DNA of 64,000 nucleotides, from NCBI RefSeq assembly GCF_014643455.1, contig NZ_BMJM01000002.1:186406-250405 (forward strand). The letters are read 5' to 3'. This stretch comes from Sandarakinorhabdus glacialis (lineage in GTDB: Bacteria; Pseudomonadota; Alphaproteobacteria; Sphingomonadales; Sphingomonadaceae). The translations under genes and the position numbers were made by a program. Under the pieces are notes generated by a model that had not been told where the DNA came from, did no database searches, and was given only the letters and a program-made list of their open reading frames with translations. Shown in pieces: positions 14,485 to 22,420 of the stretch. Position 1 is the first letter of the stretch, and each line of letters begins with the position of its first letter.

Positions 14485-15668
14485 GCCGGCTCACCTTTTG
14501 CCGGGCCGAGCCAGCGTTCGAGAATGGCTTCGCTGTCTTCGCCGACGGTGCGCGGTGCCGGGCGGCGGATGCTGCCGGGGGTGCCCGACAATTTGGGGAA
14601 TACGCCCTGCATGGTGACCGGGCCGAGTTCGATATCGTCGAGGGTGACGAGTGCCTCGCGGGCGGCGAAATGCGGGTCGGCCATCATGTCGCCGGGATCG
14701 AACAGGCGGCCGGCGGGCACGGCGGCCTCGATCATCTGGGCCTCGAGTTCGGCGACGGTGAGGGTTTGCGTCCAGGCGTTGATAAGCGCGTCGAGTTCGG
14801 CCTGATGCGCGCCGCGGGCGAGGTGGGTGGCGTAGCGCGGGTCGGCGGCGAGTTCGGGGCGGCCCATTGCGGCGGCGAGGCGGGCGAAGACGGCGTCCTG
14901 ATTGGCGCCGATGAGATATTCGCCGTCGCTGCAGGCATAGACGTTGGAGGGCGCGATGCCCGGCAGGACCGAGCCGGTGCGGGTGCGCTTGTGGCCGCTG
15001 GCGGAATAGTCGGCGACGCTCGATTCCATGACCTGAAGGACGGCTTCGTACAGGGCGGAATCGACGACCTGGCCTTCGCCGGTGCGATTGCGGTGGTGGA
15101 GCGCGGCGAGGGCGCCGAGACAGCCATAGGTGGCGGCGAGAGTATCGCCGATCGAGACGCCCATCCGGGCCGGAGCGCTGCCTGGGTCGCCGACGATGCT
15201 GCGCCAGCCGCCCATGGCCTCGCCGATGCCGCCGAAGCCGGCCCGCGCGGCATAAGGGCCGGTCTGGCCATAGCCCGAGACGCGGACGACGATGAGACCG
15301 GGGTTGGCAGCGCGCAGGTCGGCGGGATCGAGGTTCCATTTTTCGAGGGTGCCGGGGCGAAAGTTCTCTATGAGGATGTCGGCCTTGGCGATCATGGCGC
15401 GGGCGATGTCCTGCCCTTCGGCGGCGCGCAGGTCGAGCGCGACCGAATATTTGTTGCGGGCGATGACGCGCCACCAGCTCGGGCGGTCGCCCTGGCCCCA
15501 TTGACGCATGGGGTCACCGGTGACGGGCGGCTCGATCTTGACGACTTCGGCGCCGAGATCGCCGAGGAGTTGGCCGCAGAACGGCCCCGCGATGAGCTGG
15601 CCGAGCTCGACGACACGGATGCCGTCGAGAGGGCCATCCAGCCTGGCATCTTGTTTGTCGTGCTGCAT
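14481..15668 (-). CDS. CaiB/BaiF family III CoA-transferase
   Basis: A 395-residue family III CoA-transferase. It starts with GIRVVELGQLIAGPFCGQLLGDLGAEVVKIEPP, followed by NKYSVALDL, ADILIENFRPG and RMGVSIGDTLAATYG; the last contains the catalytic Asp (about residue 173). The C-terminal PVTMQGVFPKLSGTPG and the total length are normal. It moves CoA between carboxylic acids, committing the acid to beta-oxidation-like steps. It is co-transcribed with GST C and divergent from an NmrA-like reductase. Confidence 0.9.
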   Translation of the reverse strand: MQHDKQDARLDGPLDGIRVVELGQLIAGPFCGQLLGDLGAEVVKIEPPVTGDPMRQWGQGDRPSWWRVIARNKYSVALDLRAAEGQDIARAMIAKADILIENFRPGTLEKWNLDPADLRAANPGLIVVRVSGYGQTGPYAARAGFGGIGEAMGGWRSIVGDPGSAPARMGVSIGDTLAATYGCLGALAALHHRNRTGEGQVVDSALYEAVLQVMESSVADYSASGHKRTRTGSVLPGIAPSNVYACSDGEYLIGANQDAVFARLAAAMGRPELAADPRYATHLARGAHQAELDALINAWTQTLTVAELEAQMIEAAVPAGRLFDPGDMMADPHFAAREALVTLDDIELGPVTMQGVFPKLSGTPGSIRRPAPRTVGEDSEAILERWLGPAKGEPA

Positions 15669-15790
15669 TCCTGTCTCCCTCTGGAATGCTTAGACGACGA
15701 ACCTTATTGCGTAAAGCCGGTGTCGTGACGCGCGTGCGTCTGGACGGGTGGTGCCGCGCTGCCTAGGACGGGGTACTGCTTTGTGGTGAA

Positions 15791-16684
15791 ATGACGATGG
15801 CAAACGGACGACCGAGGATCCTCATCACCGGTGCGACGGGGCAGGTGGGCAGCAGGACGCTCGATCATCTCGCCGGGCGCGCGGATGTCGAGATTGTAGC
15901 GGCGGTGCGATCGGCGGCAAAAGCGGCGCCGCTGTCGGCGCGGGGGATCGCCACTGTGATCTTCGATCTCGACGACGAGGCGACGCATTTGCCGGCGCTG
16001 GAGGGTGTCGAGCGGCTGTTCGTGGTGACGGGATATACGGTCGACATGTTGCGCCAGAGCAAGGCGTTGCTCGACAATGCCAAAAAGGCCGGGGTGAGCC
16101 ATGTCGTGCATTTGGGAGCGTGCGGGCGTGACGATACGACGGTGGCGCATTGGGCGTGGCACCAGCTGGTCGAGCGCTATATCGAGTGGTCGGGATTTAC
16201 CTGGACGCATTTGCGGCCCGAGACCTTCATGCAGAATTTGCTGAGCTACGGCGGCAAGAAGGCGGTCAACGATGGCGTCATCAACGCGTTCGTGGCGGAT
16301 GCGCGGCTGAGCTGGGTCGATGTCGAAGACGTGGCGCAGGTTGCGGCACTGGCGCTGGCGCATCCCGAGCTGCACGGCGGCAAGACGTACCGGCTGGGTT
16401 ATGACGCCAAGGGATTTGGCGAGATTGCGGCAATGATGACGGCGATCATCGGCAAGCCGTTCCGGTATGAGCCACTGGCGCCAGAGGTGTTCCTGCAGTC
16501 GATGATCGATGCCGGGGCGGAGATGGCGTACATGGGCTGTGTGTACGAGCATTGGAAACGCTATGCGGCGGGGACGATCCCGGGCGCCGACGATGTGTTT
16601 GACAATTTTCCGGGGATTGCCGGGCGGCAACCGGTGCGGTGGGCGGACTTTATCGAGAAGCACCGGGGGGAGCTGGATTATTAA
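15791..16684 (+). CDS. NmrA-like NAD(P)-binding protein
   Basis: A 297-residue atypical SDR: ILITGATGQVGSRTLDHL (about 10-27) is the nucleotide loop, followed by AAVRSAAKA, VIFDLDDEATHLPAL and LRPETFMQNLL. The classical YxxxK is missing, as in NmrA/HSCARG and quinone-oxidoreductase-like members, which sense or use NADP(H). It is divergent from the CoA-transferase with 122 bases between them. It could be an azoreductase-like or quinone reductase; the exact role is unknown. Confidence 0.82.
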   Translation: MTMANGRPRILITGATGQVGSRTLDHLAGRADVEIVAAVRSAAKAAPLSARGIATVIFDLDDEATHLPALEGVERLFVVTGYTVDMLRQSKALLDNAKKAGVSHVVHLGACGRDDTTVAHWAWHQLVERYIEWSGFTWTHLRPETFMQNLLSYGGKKAVNDGVINAFVADARLSWVDVEDVAQVAALALAHPELHGGKTYRLGYDAKGFGEIAAMMTAIIGKPFRYEPLAPEVFLQSMIDAGAEMAYMGCVYEHWKRYAAGTIPGADDVFDNFPGIAGRQPVRWADFIEKHRGELDY

Positions 16685-16721
16685 GGGCGGGGTGGCGCTG
16701 TTTCGTAGGGTTGGCTTGGCG

Positions 16722-16756
16722 GCGCGGTGGATGCTGAAACGAGTTCAGCATGACGA
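16722..16756. repeat. Dispersed repeat family R3, copy 2
   Basis: It contains the hairpin ATGCTGAA-ACGAG-TTCAGCAT preceded by GCGCGGTGG, and lies between convergent genes. The copy at 35752-35786 has the same 35 bases. Confidence 0.85.
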
Positions 16757-16768
16757 TCGTTTGTGGGG

Positions 16769-17599
16769 TTAGTTGCGGCTGGCAATCATGCCGAGGCGGT
16801 CTTCGTCGGTGTAGACGTTGAAGCGCGCCAGTTGGACTTGGCCGAAAGTGTTGGTGAGCGCGACGTCGACGGCGTCGCGGCCCCGGGCCATCAGGATGCG
16901 GCCCTTGCGGGGGTAGTTATGGCGGGCGTCGAACGTGTACCAGCGGCCGCCGAGATAGGCTTCGAACCAGGCCGAGAAATCCATGTCGCCGACGATGGCG
17001 GGCAGGTCCATGTCGCCCATGTAGCCGGTGCAGTAGCGCGCGGGCACGTTCATGCAGCGGCAGAGCGCGACGGCGAGGTGCGCATAGTCGCGGCAGACGC
17101 CGACGCGCTCCTCGTGAGCGTCCCATGCCGATTTGGTGGGGCGCGCCTGTTGATAATCGAAGGTGATGCGCTCGTGGGCATAGGTGACGATGGCCTGGAC
17201 GAGGGGCCAGCCCTTGGCGACGCCGCCGAACAGTGACCAGGCGATGTCGGACAGGCGATCGGTCTCGCAGAAGCGGCTGCTGAGCAGGTAGAGCATGGCC
17301 TCGTCGGGGAGGTCCTCGATGGGGACCTGCTGCGCCGATGTGTCGACGTCGTCGGGGAGGAAGGGGTCCTCGATGACGAAGCCGGTGGAGATGGTGATGC
17401 CGCCGGCCGGAATGGTGAGGCGGGTGCAGATGTTGCCGAAGCTGTCGAGGTAGTCGTACATCGGCACGTCGGGAGTCGTCATGATGCGCTGGGCGGTGCG
17501 CAGATCCTTGTTGCGCGAGGGATGGACGCTGAGGTTGGCCAGCATCGGGACGCTGTAATTGGTCGAGAAACCGATATCGTAGCCAGCCCGTATCAGCAT
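16769..17599 (-). CDS. Transglutaminase-like superfamily protein
   Basis: A 276-residue papain-fold protein with an N-terminal beta-sandwich-like region and a core beginning near residue 150. The nucleophile Cys is in GVCRDYAHLA and the acid Asp is in TFDARHNYPR. The central position, normally His in HAW, reads FSAW, so Ser replaces the catalytic His. The ATG at 17599 begins the family-like MLIRAGYDIGF; the longer reading adds only eleven residues. The family makes or breaks isopeptide and peptide bonds. It is monocistronic and on the opposite strand to the reductase before it. Confidence 0.8.
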   Translation of the reverse strand: MLIRAGYDIGFSTNYSVPMLANLSVHPSRNKDLRTAQRIMTTPDVPMYDYLDSFGNICTRLTIPAGGITISTGFVIEDPFLPDDVDTSAQQVPIEDLPDEAMLYLLSSRFCETDRLSDIAWSLFGGVAKGWPLVQAIVTYAHERITFDYQQARPTKSAWDAHEERVGVCRDYAHLAVALCRCMNVPARYCTGYMGDMDLPAIVGDMDFSAWFEAYLGGRWYTFDARHNYPRKGRILMARGRDAVDVALTNTFGQVQLARFNVYTDEDRLGMIASRN

Positions 17600-17809
17600 A
17601 GGTCTCGCGCTTTCATGTGCCAGGCCGGGCAAGTACCTGTCCCTGACTGTTTACCTAGCATTGAATTCGACAAAACAGGAAGTTGAAACTCGGGCGGTGC
17701 AGGGAGCCGTTTATCGTGTTTGCCAAGCTGCGACATTTGCATCTCGCGGGGGATGGTGGCGGGGGGTAGGAATCGACGCTTTCACGTCGATAACCGCACA
17801 GGATTCCGC

Positions 17810-18592
17810 ATGGACATCACCAGAGATACCGCCGCTGTCGTGACCGGCGGCGCGTCGGGGTTGGGCGAGGCGAGCGCGCGGGCCTTGGCGGCGGCAGGGG
17901 CGCGGGTGACGATTTTCGACCTGAATGCGGACAAGGGGGCGGCGATCGCGGCCGAGATCGAAGGGCTCTTTTGCAAGGTCAACGTAACCGACGAGGACAG
18001 CGTGGTTGCCGGCTTTGAAGCAGCGCGGGCGACGCATGGACAGGAGCGAATCCTGGTGCATTGCGCGCAGACGTCGCGTGGCGGCAAGACGGTGGGGCGC
18101 GACCGCGAGAATGGCGGGTTCAAGCGATTTTCGACGGTGGACTATGAATATTCGATCCTGGGGATCCTAGTGGCGAGCTATCGACTGGCATCGCTGTCGG
18201 CGCTGGGCATGGCGGGGCTGGAGCCGCTCGAGGACGGCGAGCGCGGCGTCATCACGCTGACGGCGTCAGCGGCGGCGCAGGACGCGCAGGTCGGGCAGGT
18301 AGGTTACGGATCGGGCAAGGCCGGGGTCAACGGTCTGGTGTTGCCGATGGCGCGCGACCTGATGGAGCTGGGCATCCGGGTCAATTCGATCATGCCGGGG
18401 ATTTTTGCGACGCCGCCGATGTTGGGGGTCCCGGCCAAGGTGCTCGATGTGCTGTCGGCTTCGGTGCCGTTTCCCAAGCGGCCGGGCAAGCCGAGCGAAT
18501 TCGGCAGCCTGGTGCTCGAACTGATCCGCAACAGCTATTTCAATGCACAGGCGCTGCGGCTTGATGGCGGGCTGCGCATGCCGCCGCGCTAG
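17810..18592 (+). CDS. SDR, HSD10-like (3-hydroxyacyl-CoA dehydrogenase type 2-like)
   Basis: A 260-residue SDR with VVTGGASGLGEASARAL (about 10-26), IFDLN, HCAQTSRGGKTVGRD, TASAAAQDAQVGQVGYGSGKAG (Ser, Tyr, Lys) and GIFATPPMLGVP. The insertion between the NAG-equivalent and the active-site Ser, and the IMPGIFATPP motif, are typical of HSD10/fabG-like acyl-CoA dehydrogenases. HCAQ replaces NNAG, so the central Asn is absent. The ATG at 17810 matches the usual N-terminus. It probably oxidises a 3-hydroxyacyl-CoA. Confidence 0.82.
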   Translation: MDITRDTAAVVTGGASGLGEASARALAAAGARVTIFDLNADKGAAIAAEIEGLFCKVNVTDEDSVVAGFEAARATHGQERILVHCAQTSRGGKTVGRDRENGGFKRFSTVDYEYSILGILVASYRLASLSALGMAGLEPLEDGERGVITLTASAAAQDAQVGQVGYGSGKAGVNGLVLPMARDLMELGIRVNSIMPGIFATPPMLGVPAKVLDVLSASVPFPKRPGKPSEFGSLVLELIRNSYFNAQALRLDGGLRMPPR

Positions 18593-18616
18593 CTGCCGTT
18601 GCCATGATTTGAAGGC

Positions 18617-18692
18617 TGGTGATCCCTACGGGAATCGAACCCGTGTTTTCGCCGTGAAAGGGCGACGTCCTAGACCGCTAGACGAAGGGACC
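18617..18692 (-). tRNA. tRNA-Glu (anticodon TTC)
   Basis: On the minus strand the acceptor arm GGTCCCT pairs with AGGGATC, followed by discriminator A and an encoded CCA. The anticodon stem GCCCT/GCGGC region presents the loop CTTTCAC with anticodon TTC. The T-loop is GTTCGATTC. Length is 76 bases including CCA. Confidence 0.95.
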
Positions 18693-18850
18693 GGTCGGAG
18701 AGGGGCTGCTAGAGGTGTGGGCTCGCGGCGTCAAGGCATTGCTTGCAGGATAGGGCAATTTGATGCGACGGCAGGGTTGGAATTGTCATTCATGGTTAAT
18801 CGAGTGACTTCACGCGCGACAGAAGCTTTCTAATAGGTTACGAACCGTCT

Positions 18851-18865
18851 TTAACCATCGGTTAA
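18851..18865. promoter_or_regulatory. CtrA-type binding site
   Basis: TTAACCATCGGTTAA is a perfect palindrome fitting TTAA-N7-TTAA, the full CtrA site. It ends ten bases before the GTG of the PEP-CTERM gene and overlaps its Shine-Dalgarno stretch. Confidence 0.6.
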
Positions 18866-18875
18866 GGAATTTGCC

Positions 18876-19406
18876 GTGACGCCTGCTGCCGCCAAATTGC
18901 TCATGTGTGTATGTGCCGGATCGACCGGAGCGGCAGTCGTGCCGGCTGCGCAGAAGGTGCGTTCGGCGATGAAGCCGCGGCCGGCGGTGCATCGTATCGT
19001 GTCGAACCCTGGGCCCGTTGCAGCAGCCATAGGGGTGCCTTGCGTGCAGGTTGCGGGCGTTCCCGGCGGCGCCGGCGGCGGCGCGGTCGGGCTGGGGGAT
19101 GCGGGTAGCGTGTTCCTCGCGACGCCGGGCGACAATGGCATGGGCGGTGGTGGCATCAGCGGCGGGCGCGGTGGCGGCTTCGATGGCGGCTCGGGTGGAG
19201 GCGGCGGCGGTTTTGGCAATGTCGGGTTTCAGCCTGGTACGCCGGGCCAGCCGATCGTATCGCCGCCTCCTCCGGGCGCGCCGGGCGTTCCTGCCCTGCC
19301 CGAATCAAGCCCGACGCCCGAGCCGGCTGTATGGGCGATGTCGATCATCGGTTTCGGTGTCGTTGGCGGTGCGATGCGTTGGCAGCGCCGGCCGGTCACG
19401 GCCTGA
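18876..19406 (+). CDS. PEPxxWA-CTERM sorting domain protein
   Basis: A 176-residue exported protein. The N-terminus AAAKLLMCVCAGSTGAAVV looks like a signal peptide. The middle is strongly Gly-rich (about 90-120), then Pro-rich. The C-terminus is the sphingomonad sorting signal: PEPAVWAMSIIGFGVVGGAM followed by a basic tail. Such proteins are anchored and processed by an exosortase/archaeosortase-like system and are often linked to the envelope or exopolysaccharide. GTG at 18876 follows AAGGAA; an ATG at 18903 is an alternative. A CtrA-type site directly upstream suggests cell-cycle control. Confidence 0.8.
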   Translation: MTPAAAKLLMCVCAGSTGAAVVPAAQKVRSAMKPRPAVHRIVSNPGPVAAAIGVPCVQVAGVPGGAGGGAVGLGDAGSVFLATPGDNGMGGGGISGGRGGGFDGGSGGGGGGFGNVGFQPGTPGQPIVSPPPPGAPGVPALPESSPTPEPAVWAMSIIGFGVVGGAMRWQRRPVTA

Positions 19407-19438
19407 TCTAGCAAGGATCGGTTACGGCCTGATCGAGC
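19394..19438. repeat. Short direct repeat spanning a stop codon
   Basis: Two 19-base copies (19394-19412 and 19420-19438) differ at two positions. The first contains the stop of the PEP-CTERM gene and the second ends just before the recJ stop. Confidence 0.6.
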
Positions 19439-19444
19439 GGGGCC

Positions 19445-21208
19445 TCAGGCCCAGGCGAGATCGTCGACTTCGATTTCGGCGCTGGGTTCGCCTTTCCAGT
19501 CGTCGCGCTTGACGCGGCCGGCGAGGTAGAAGGCGCGGCCGCGAGCACCCGCGAGGGCGGCACCCAACGCGGTATCGGCGTGGCGGAAGGCGATGGCCTT
19601 GCAGCGCGCGCCGTCGGCACCGGACAGGACCAGCTTGACATGGTGTTCGCCGACGATGCGGCAATCGACCGCGGTCCACGGACCCGAGGCGACGCGGGGT
19701 TGTGACCAGCCTTGGCCGTAGGGGCCGGCGACTTCGAGGGTTTCGGCGAGCATGAGGCAGACGCCGCGCGGCGCGACGGCAGCGTCGAAGTGGAGTGCGC
19801 GGACGGTGCTGGCGGTGTCGACGGCGCCCGACAGATTGTCGTTGAGGAACAGGGTCAGGGCTTCGAGCTTGTCGGCGGCCACCGTGAGCCCAGCCGCCAT
19901 CGCGTGACCGCCGCCGGCGATGAGCAGTCCGGCGTCCTTGGCAGCGAGGACGGCAGCGCCGAGATCAACGCCGGGCATCGAGCGGCCCGAGCCTTTGCCG
20001 GTCCCGTCTTCCTGGAGCGCGATGACGATTGTCGGGCGGTGCAGGCGTTCCTTGAGGCGCGAGGCGACGATGCCGATGACGCCGGGGTGCCAGCCTTCGC
20101 CGGCGATGACGGCGACGGCCATGTTGCTGTCGGGATTGGCCTTGGTGAGGGCGTCCTCGGTGACTTCGGCCTCGATGGCGCGGCGATCGACGTTGAGGCG
20201 ATCGAGTTCCTGCGCCAGCGCCAGCGCTTCGGCGGGATCCTCGGTGGTCAGCAGGCGGACGCCGAGATCGGATTTGCCGACGCGGCCGCCGGCGTTGACG
20301 CGAGGTCCGAGCGCGAAGCCGAGATCGCGGCAGGCAGGGGGCCGAAAGAGGCCGGCGACGTCGATGAGCGCGGTCAGGCCGATGTTGCGGCGGGCGCGCA
20401 TGACCTTGAGGCCCTGGGTGACGAAGGCGCGGTTGAGGCCGGTGAGCGGGACGACATCGGCGACGGTGCCGAGCGCGACGAGGTCGAGCAGGTGGGTGAG
20501 CTTGGGTTCAGGGCGGTCGGCGAAGTGCCCGCGGGTGCGCAGCGTGCGGTTGAGTGCAACGGCAAGGAGGAAGGCGACGCCGACGGCTGCGAGATGGCCG
20601 TGGGCGGCGGCTTCGTCGGTTTCGTCGAGGCGGTTGGGGTTGACCAGCGCAAGAGCGAGGGGAAGCTGTGTGGCGGCCTTGTGGTGATCGACGACGATGA
20701 CGTCGAGCGCGGCGGCGCGGGCGGCGGCAAGAGCCTCATAGCCTTGCGTGCCGCAGTCGACGGTGACGACGAGGTCGGCACCGCTCGATTTGAGCGCGAC
20801 GAGGGCGCCGGCGCTGGGGCCATAGCCTTCGAGCAGGCGGTCGGGGATGTAGTGGCCGACTGTCGCGCCGACGCTGCGGAGGTAGCGGATGAGGACGGCG
20901 GCGGAGGTGGCGCCGTCGACGTCGTAATCGCCGAAGATGACGATGGTTTCCTGTGCGGCGATGGCGTCGGCGAGGCGGGTGGCGGCGACGTCCATGTCCT
21001 GGAAGATCGATGGGTCGGGAAGCCAGTCGCGCAGGGTTGGGGCCTTCAACCGCGCGAAGTCGTCGGGGTTGGCGCCGCGGGCGCGGAACAGATGGTGGAG
21101 GAGTTCGTCTTCGCCGCGGCCGTCGAGATCGCCGCCGGGCGTGACGTTGCCGCGCCAGCGCCAGGGTTGGCCGAGGATGGAGGTGGTTACGTTGAAGACG
21201 TGGGTCAT
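19445..21208 (-). CDS. recJ: Single-stranded-DNA-specific exonuclease RecJ
   Basis: A 587-residue DHH-family exonuclease. Motif I is IFGDYDVDGATSAAVL (about 80-95), then TVDCGTQGYEAL and the DHH signature VVDHHKA. The C-terminal DHHA1 domain has GGGHAMAAGLTV and is followed by an OB-like domain. It degrades single-stranded DNA 5' to 3' in recombination and mismatch repair. The ATG at 21208 has TTAAGGAGG-like sequence nearby and gives the family N-terminus. It is preceded by a repeat R4 and then glpX on the same strand. Confidence 0.93.
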   Translation of the reverse strand: MTHVFNVTTSILGQPWRWRGNVTPGGDLDGRGEDELLHHLFRARGANPDDFARLKAPTLRDWLPDPSIFQDMDVAATRLADAIAAQETIVIFGDYDVDGATSAAVLIRYLRSVGATVGHYIPDRLLEGYGPSAGALVALKSSGADLVVTVDCGTQGYEALAAARAAALDVIVVDHHKAATQLPLALALVNPNRLDETDEAAAHGHLAAVGVAFLLAVALNRTLRTRGHFADRPEPKLTHLLDLVALGTVADVVPLTGLNRAFVTQGLKVMRARRNIGLTALIDVAGLFRPPACRDLGFALGPRVNAGGRVGKSDLGVRLLTTEDPAEALALAQELDRLNVDRRAIEAEVTEDALTKANPDSNMAVAVIAGEGWHPGVIGIVASRLKERLHRPTIVIALQEDGTGKGSGRSMPGVDLGAAVLAAKDAGLLIAGGGHAMAAGLTVAADKLEALTLFLNDNLSGAVDTASTVRALHFDAAVAPRGVCLMLAETLEVAGPYGQGWSQPRVASGPWTAVDCRIVGEHHVKLVLSGADGARCKAIAFRHADTALGAALAGARGRAFYLAGRVKRDDWKGEPSAEIEVDDLAWA

Positions 21209-21223
21209 TTTAAGGAGGTAGTA

Positions 21224-21280
21224 CCCCTCTCCCTGCTCGCACAAGGGTGCGAGTCGCCCTCTCCCTCGAGGGGAGAGGGA
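21224..21280. repeat. Dispersed repeat family R4, copy 1
   Basis: It has a paired structure: an inner hairpin CTCGCACAAGGGTGCGAG and outer CCCCTCTCCC/GGGGAGAGGG arms. It lies in the short gap between glpX and recJ. Confidence 0.8.
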
Positions 21281-21286
21281 AGAAGA

Positions 21287-22303
21287 TTATGCATGATTGT
21301 GGGCGCGGTGTTCGCCGTCGACCCAGCGGACGGTGCCGGAGGAGGCGCGCATGACGACCGACTGGGTGGTGATGACGCCGTCGCGGCGGCGCTTGACGCC
21401 CTTGAGAAGCGAGCCGTCGGTGACGCCCGTTGCGGCGAAGATGACGTCGCCGCTGGCGAGGTCGTGGAGGTCGTAGATGCGGTCGAGATCGGCGATTCCC
21501 CAGCGCCTGGCGCGGGCGCGTTCGTCGTCGTTGCGGAAGATGAGCTTGCCCTGGAGCTGGCCACCGACGCAGCGCAGCGCGGCAGCGGCGAGGACGCCCT
21601 CGGGCGCGCCGCCCGAGCCCATGTAGACATCGATGCCGGTATCGGGATCGGCGGTGGCGATGACGCCGGCGACGTCGCCGTCGGGGATCAGCATGATGCC
21701 GCAGCCGAGGCTACGCAGCTCGGAGATCAGGGCTTCGTGGCGGGGGCGATCAAGGACACAGACCATCAGTTCGTCGGCGCGGACGCCCTTGGCGGCGGCG
21801 ACGGAGTTGATGTTGTCGGTGGCGGATTTCGACAGGTCGATGACGCCGGCGGGGAAGCCGGGGCCGACGGCGATCTTGTCCATATAGACGTCCGGGGCGT
21901 TGAGCAGGCCGCCTTCCTCGGAAATGGCGAGCACGGCGAGGGCGTTGGGGCCGGCCTTTGCGGTGATGGTGGTGCCTTCGAGCGGATCGAGGGCGATGTC
22001 GATGCGCGGGCCGGTGCCGACGCCGGTCTCGGCGAAGCCACGGCCGACCTTTTCGCCGATGAAGAGCATCGGGGCTTCGTCACGCTCGCCTTCGCCGATA
22101 ACGACGGTGCCGTCGAAATCGAGCTGGTTGAGGGCGTCGCGCATGGCTTCGACGGCAGCGGCGTCGGCGGCTTTTTCGTCTCCGCGGCCGATCAGCTTGG
22201 AGCAGGCGATGGCGGCGTTTTCAGTGACCCGGACCATTTCGAGGACGAGCACGCGATCGAGGACGGAGCTGCGCGGCGTGGCGCTTGGGGGTGTGCTGGA
22301 CAT
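21287..22303 (-). CDS. glpX: Fructose-1,6-bisphosphatase class II
   Basis: A 338-residue GlpX-type phosphatase. Motifs include DGTVVIGEGERDEAPMLFIG (about 64-83), DIALDPLEGTTITAKAG (metal and phosphate binding) and MGSGGAPEGVLAAAAL. It hydrolyses fructose-1,6-bisphosphate to fructose-6-phosphate in gluconeogenesis. It is flanked on the same strand by hom upstream and recJ downstream, an order seen in other alphaproteobacteria. R4 repeats on both sides suggest separate transcript processing. Confidence 0.94.
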   Translation of the reverse strand: MSSTPPSATPRSSVLDRVLVLEMVRVTENAAIACSKLIGRGDEKAADAAAVEAMRDALNQLDFDGTVVIGEGERDEAPMLFIGEKVGRGFAETGVGTGPRIDIALDPLEGTTITAKAGPNALAVLAISEEGGLLNAPDVYMDKIAVGPGFPAGVIDLSKSATDNINSVAAAKGVRADELMVCVLDRPRHEALISELRSLGCGIMLIPDGDVAGVIATADPDTGIDVYMGSGGAPEGVLAAAALRCVGGQLQGKLIFRNDDERARARRWGIADLDRIYDLHDLASGDVIFAATGVTDGSLLKGVKRRRDGVITTQSVVMRASSGTVRWVDGEHRAHNHA

Positions 22304-22361
22304 GAGGGCTCCGGGGTGGCGGTTTGGCCGGGGTGTAGGGCCTTACCGGGCAGGAGTGCAA

Positions 22362-22418
22362 CCCCTCACCCCCCTCGCGCAAGGGCGCGAGTCACCCTCT
22401 CCCGCAGGGGGAGAGGGG
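22362..22418. repeat. Dispersed repeat family R4, copy 2
   Basis: The inner hairpin is CTCGCGCAAGGGCGCGAG, with outer arms CCCTCAC.../CCCTCTCCCGCAGGGGGAGAGG. It lies between hom and glpX. Confidence 0.85.
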
Positions 22419-22420
22419 GC

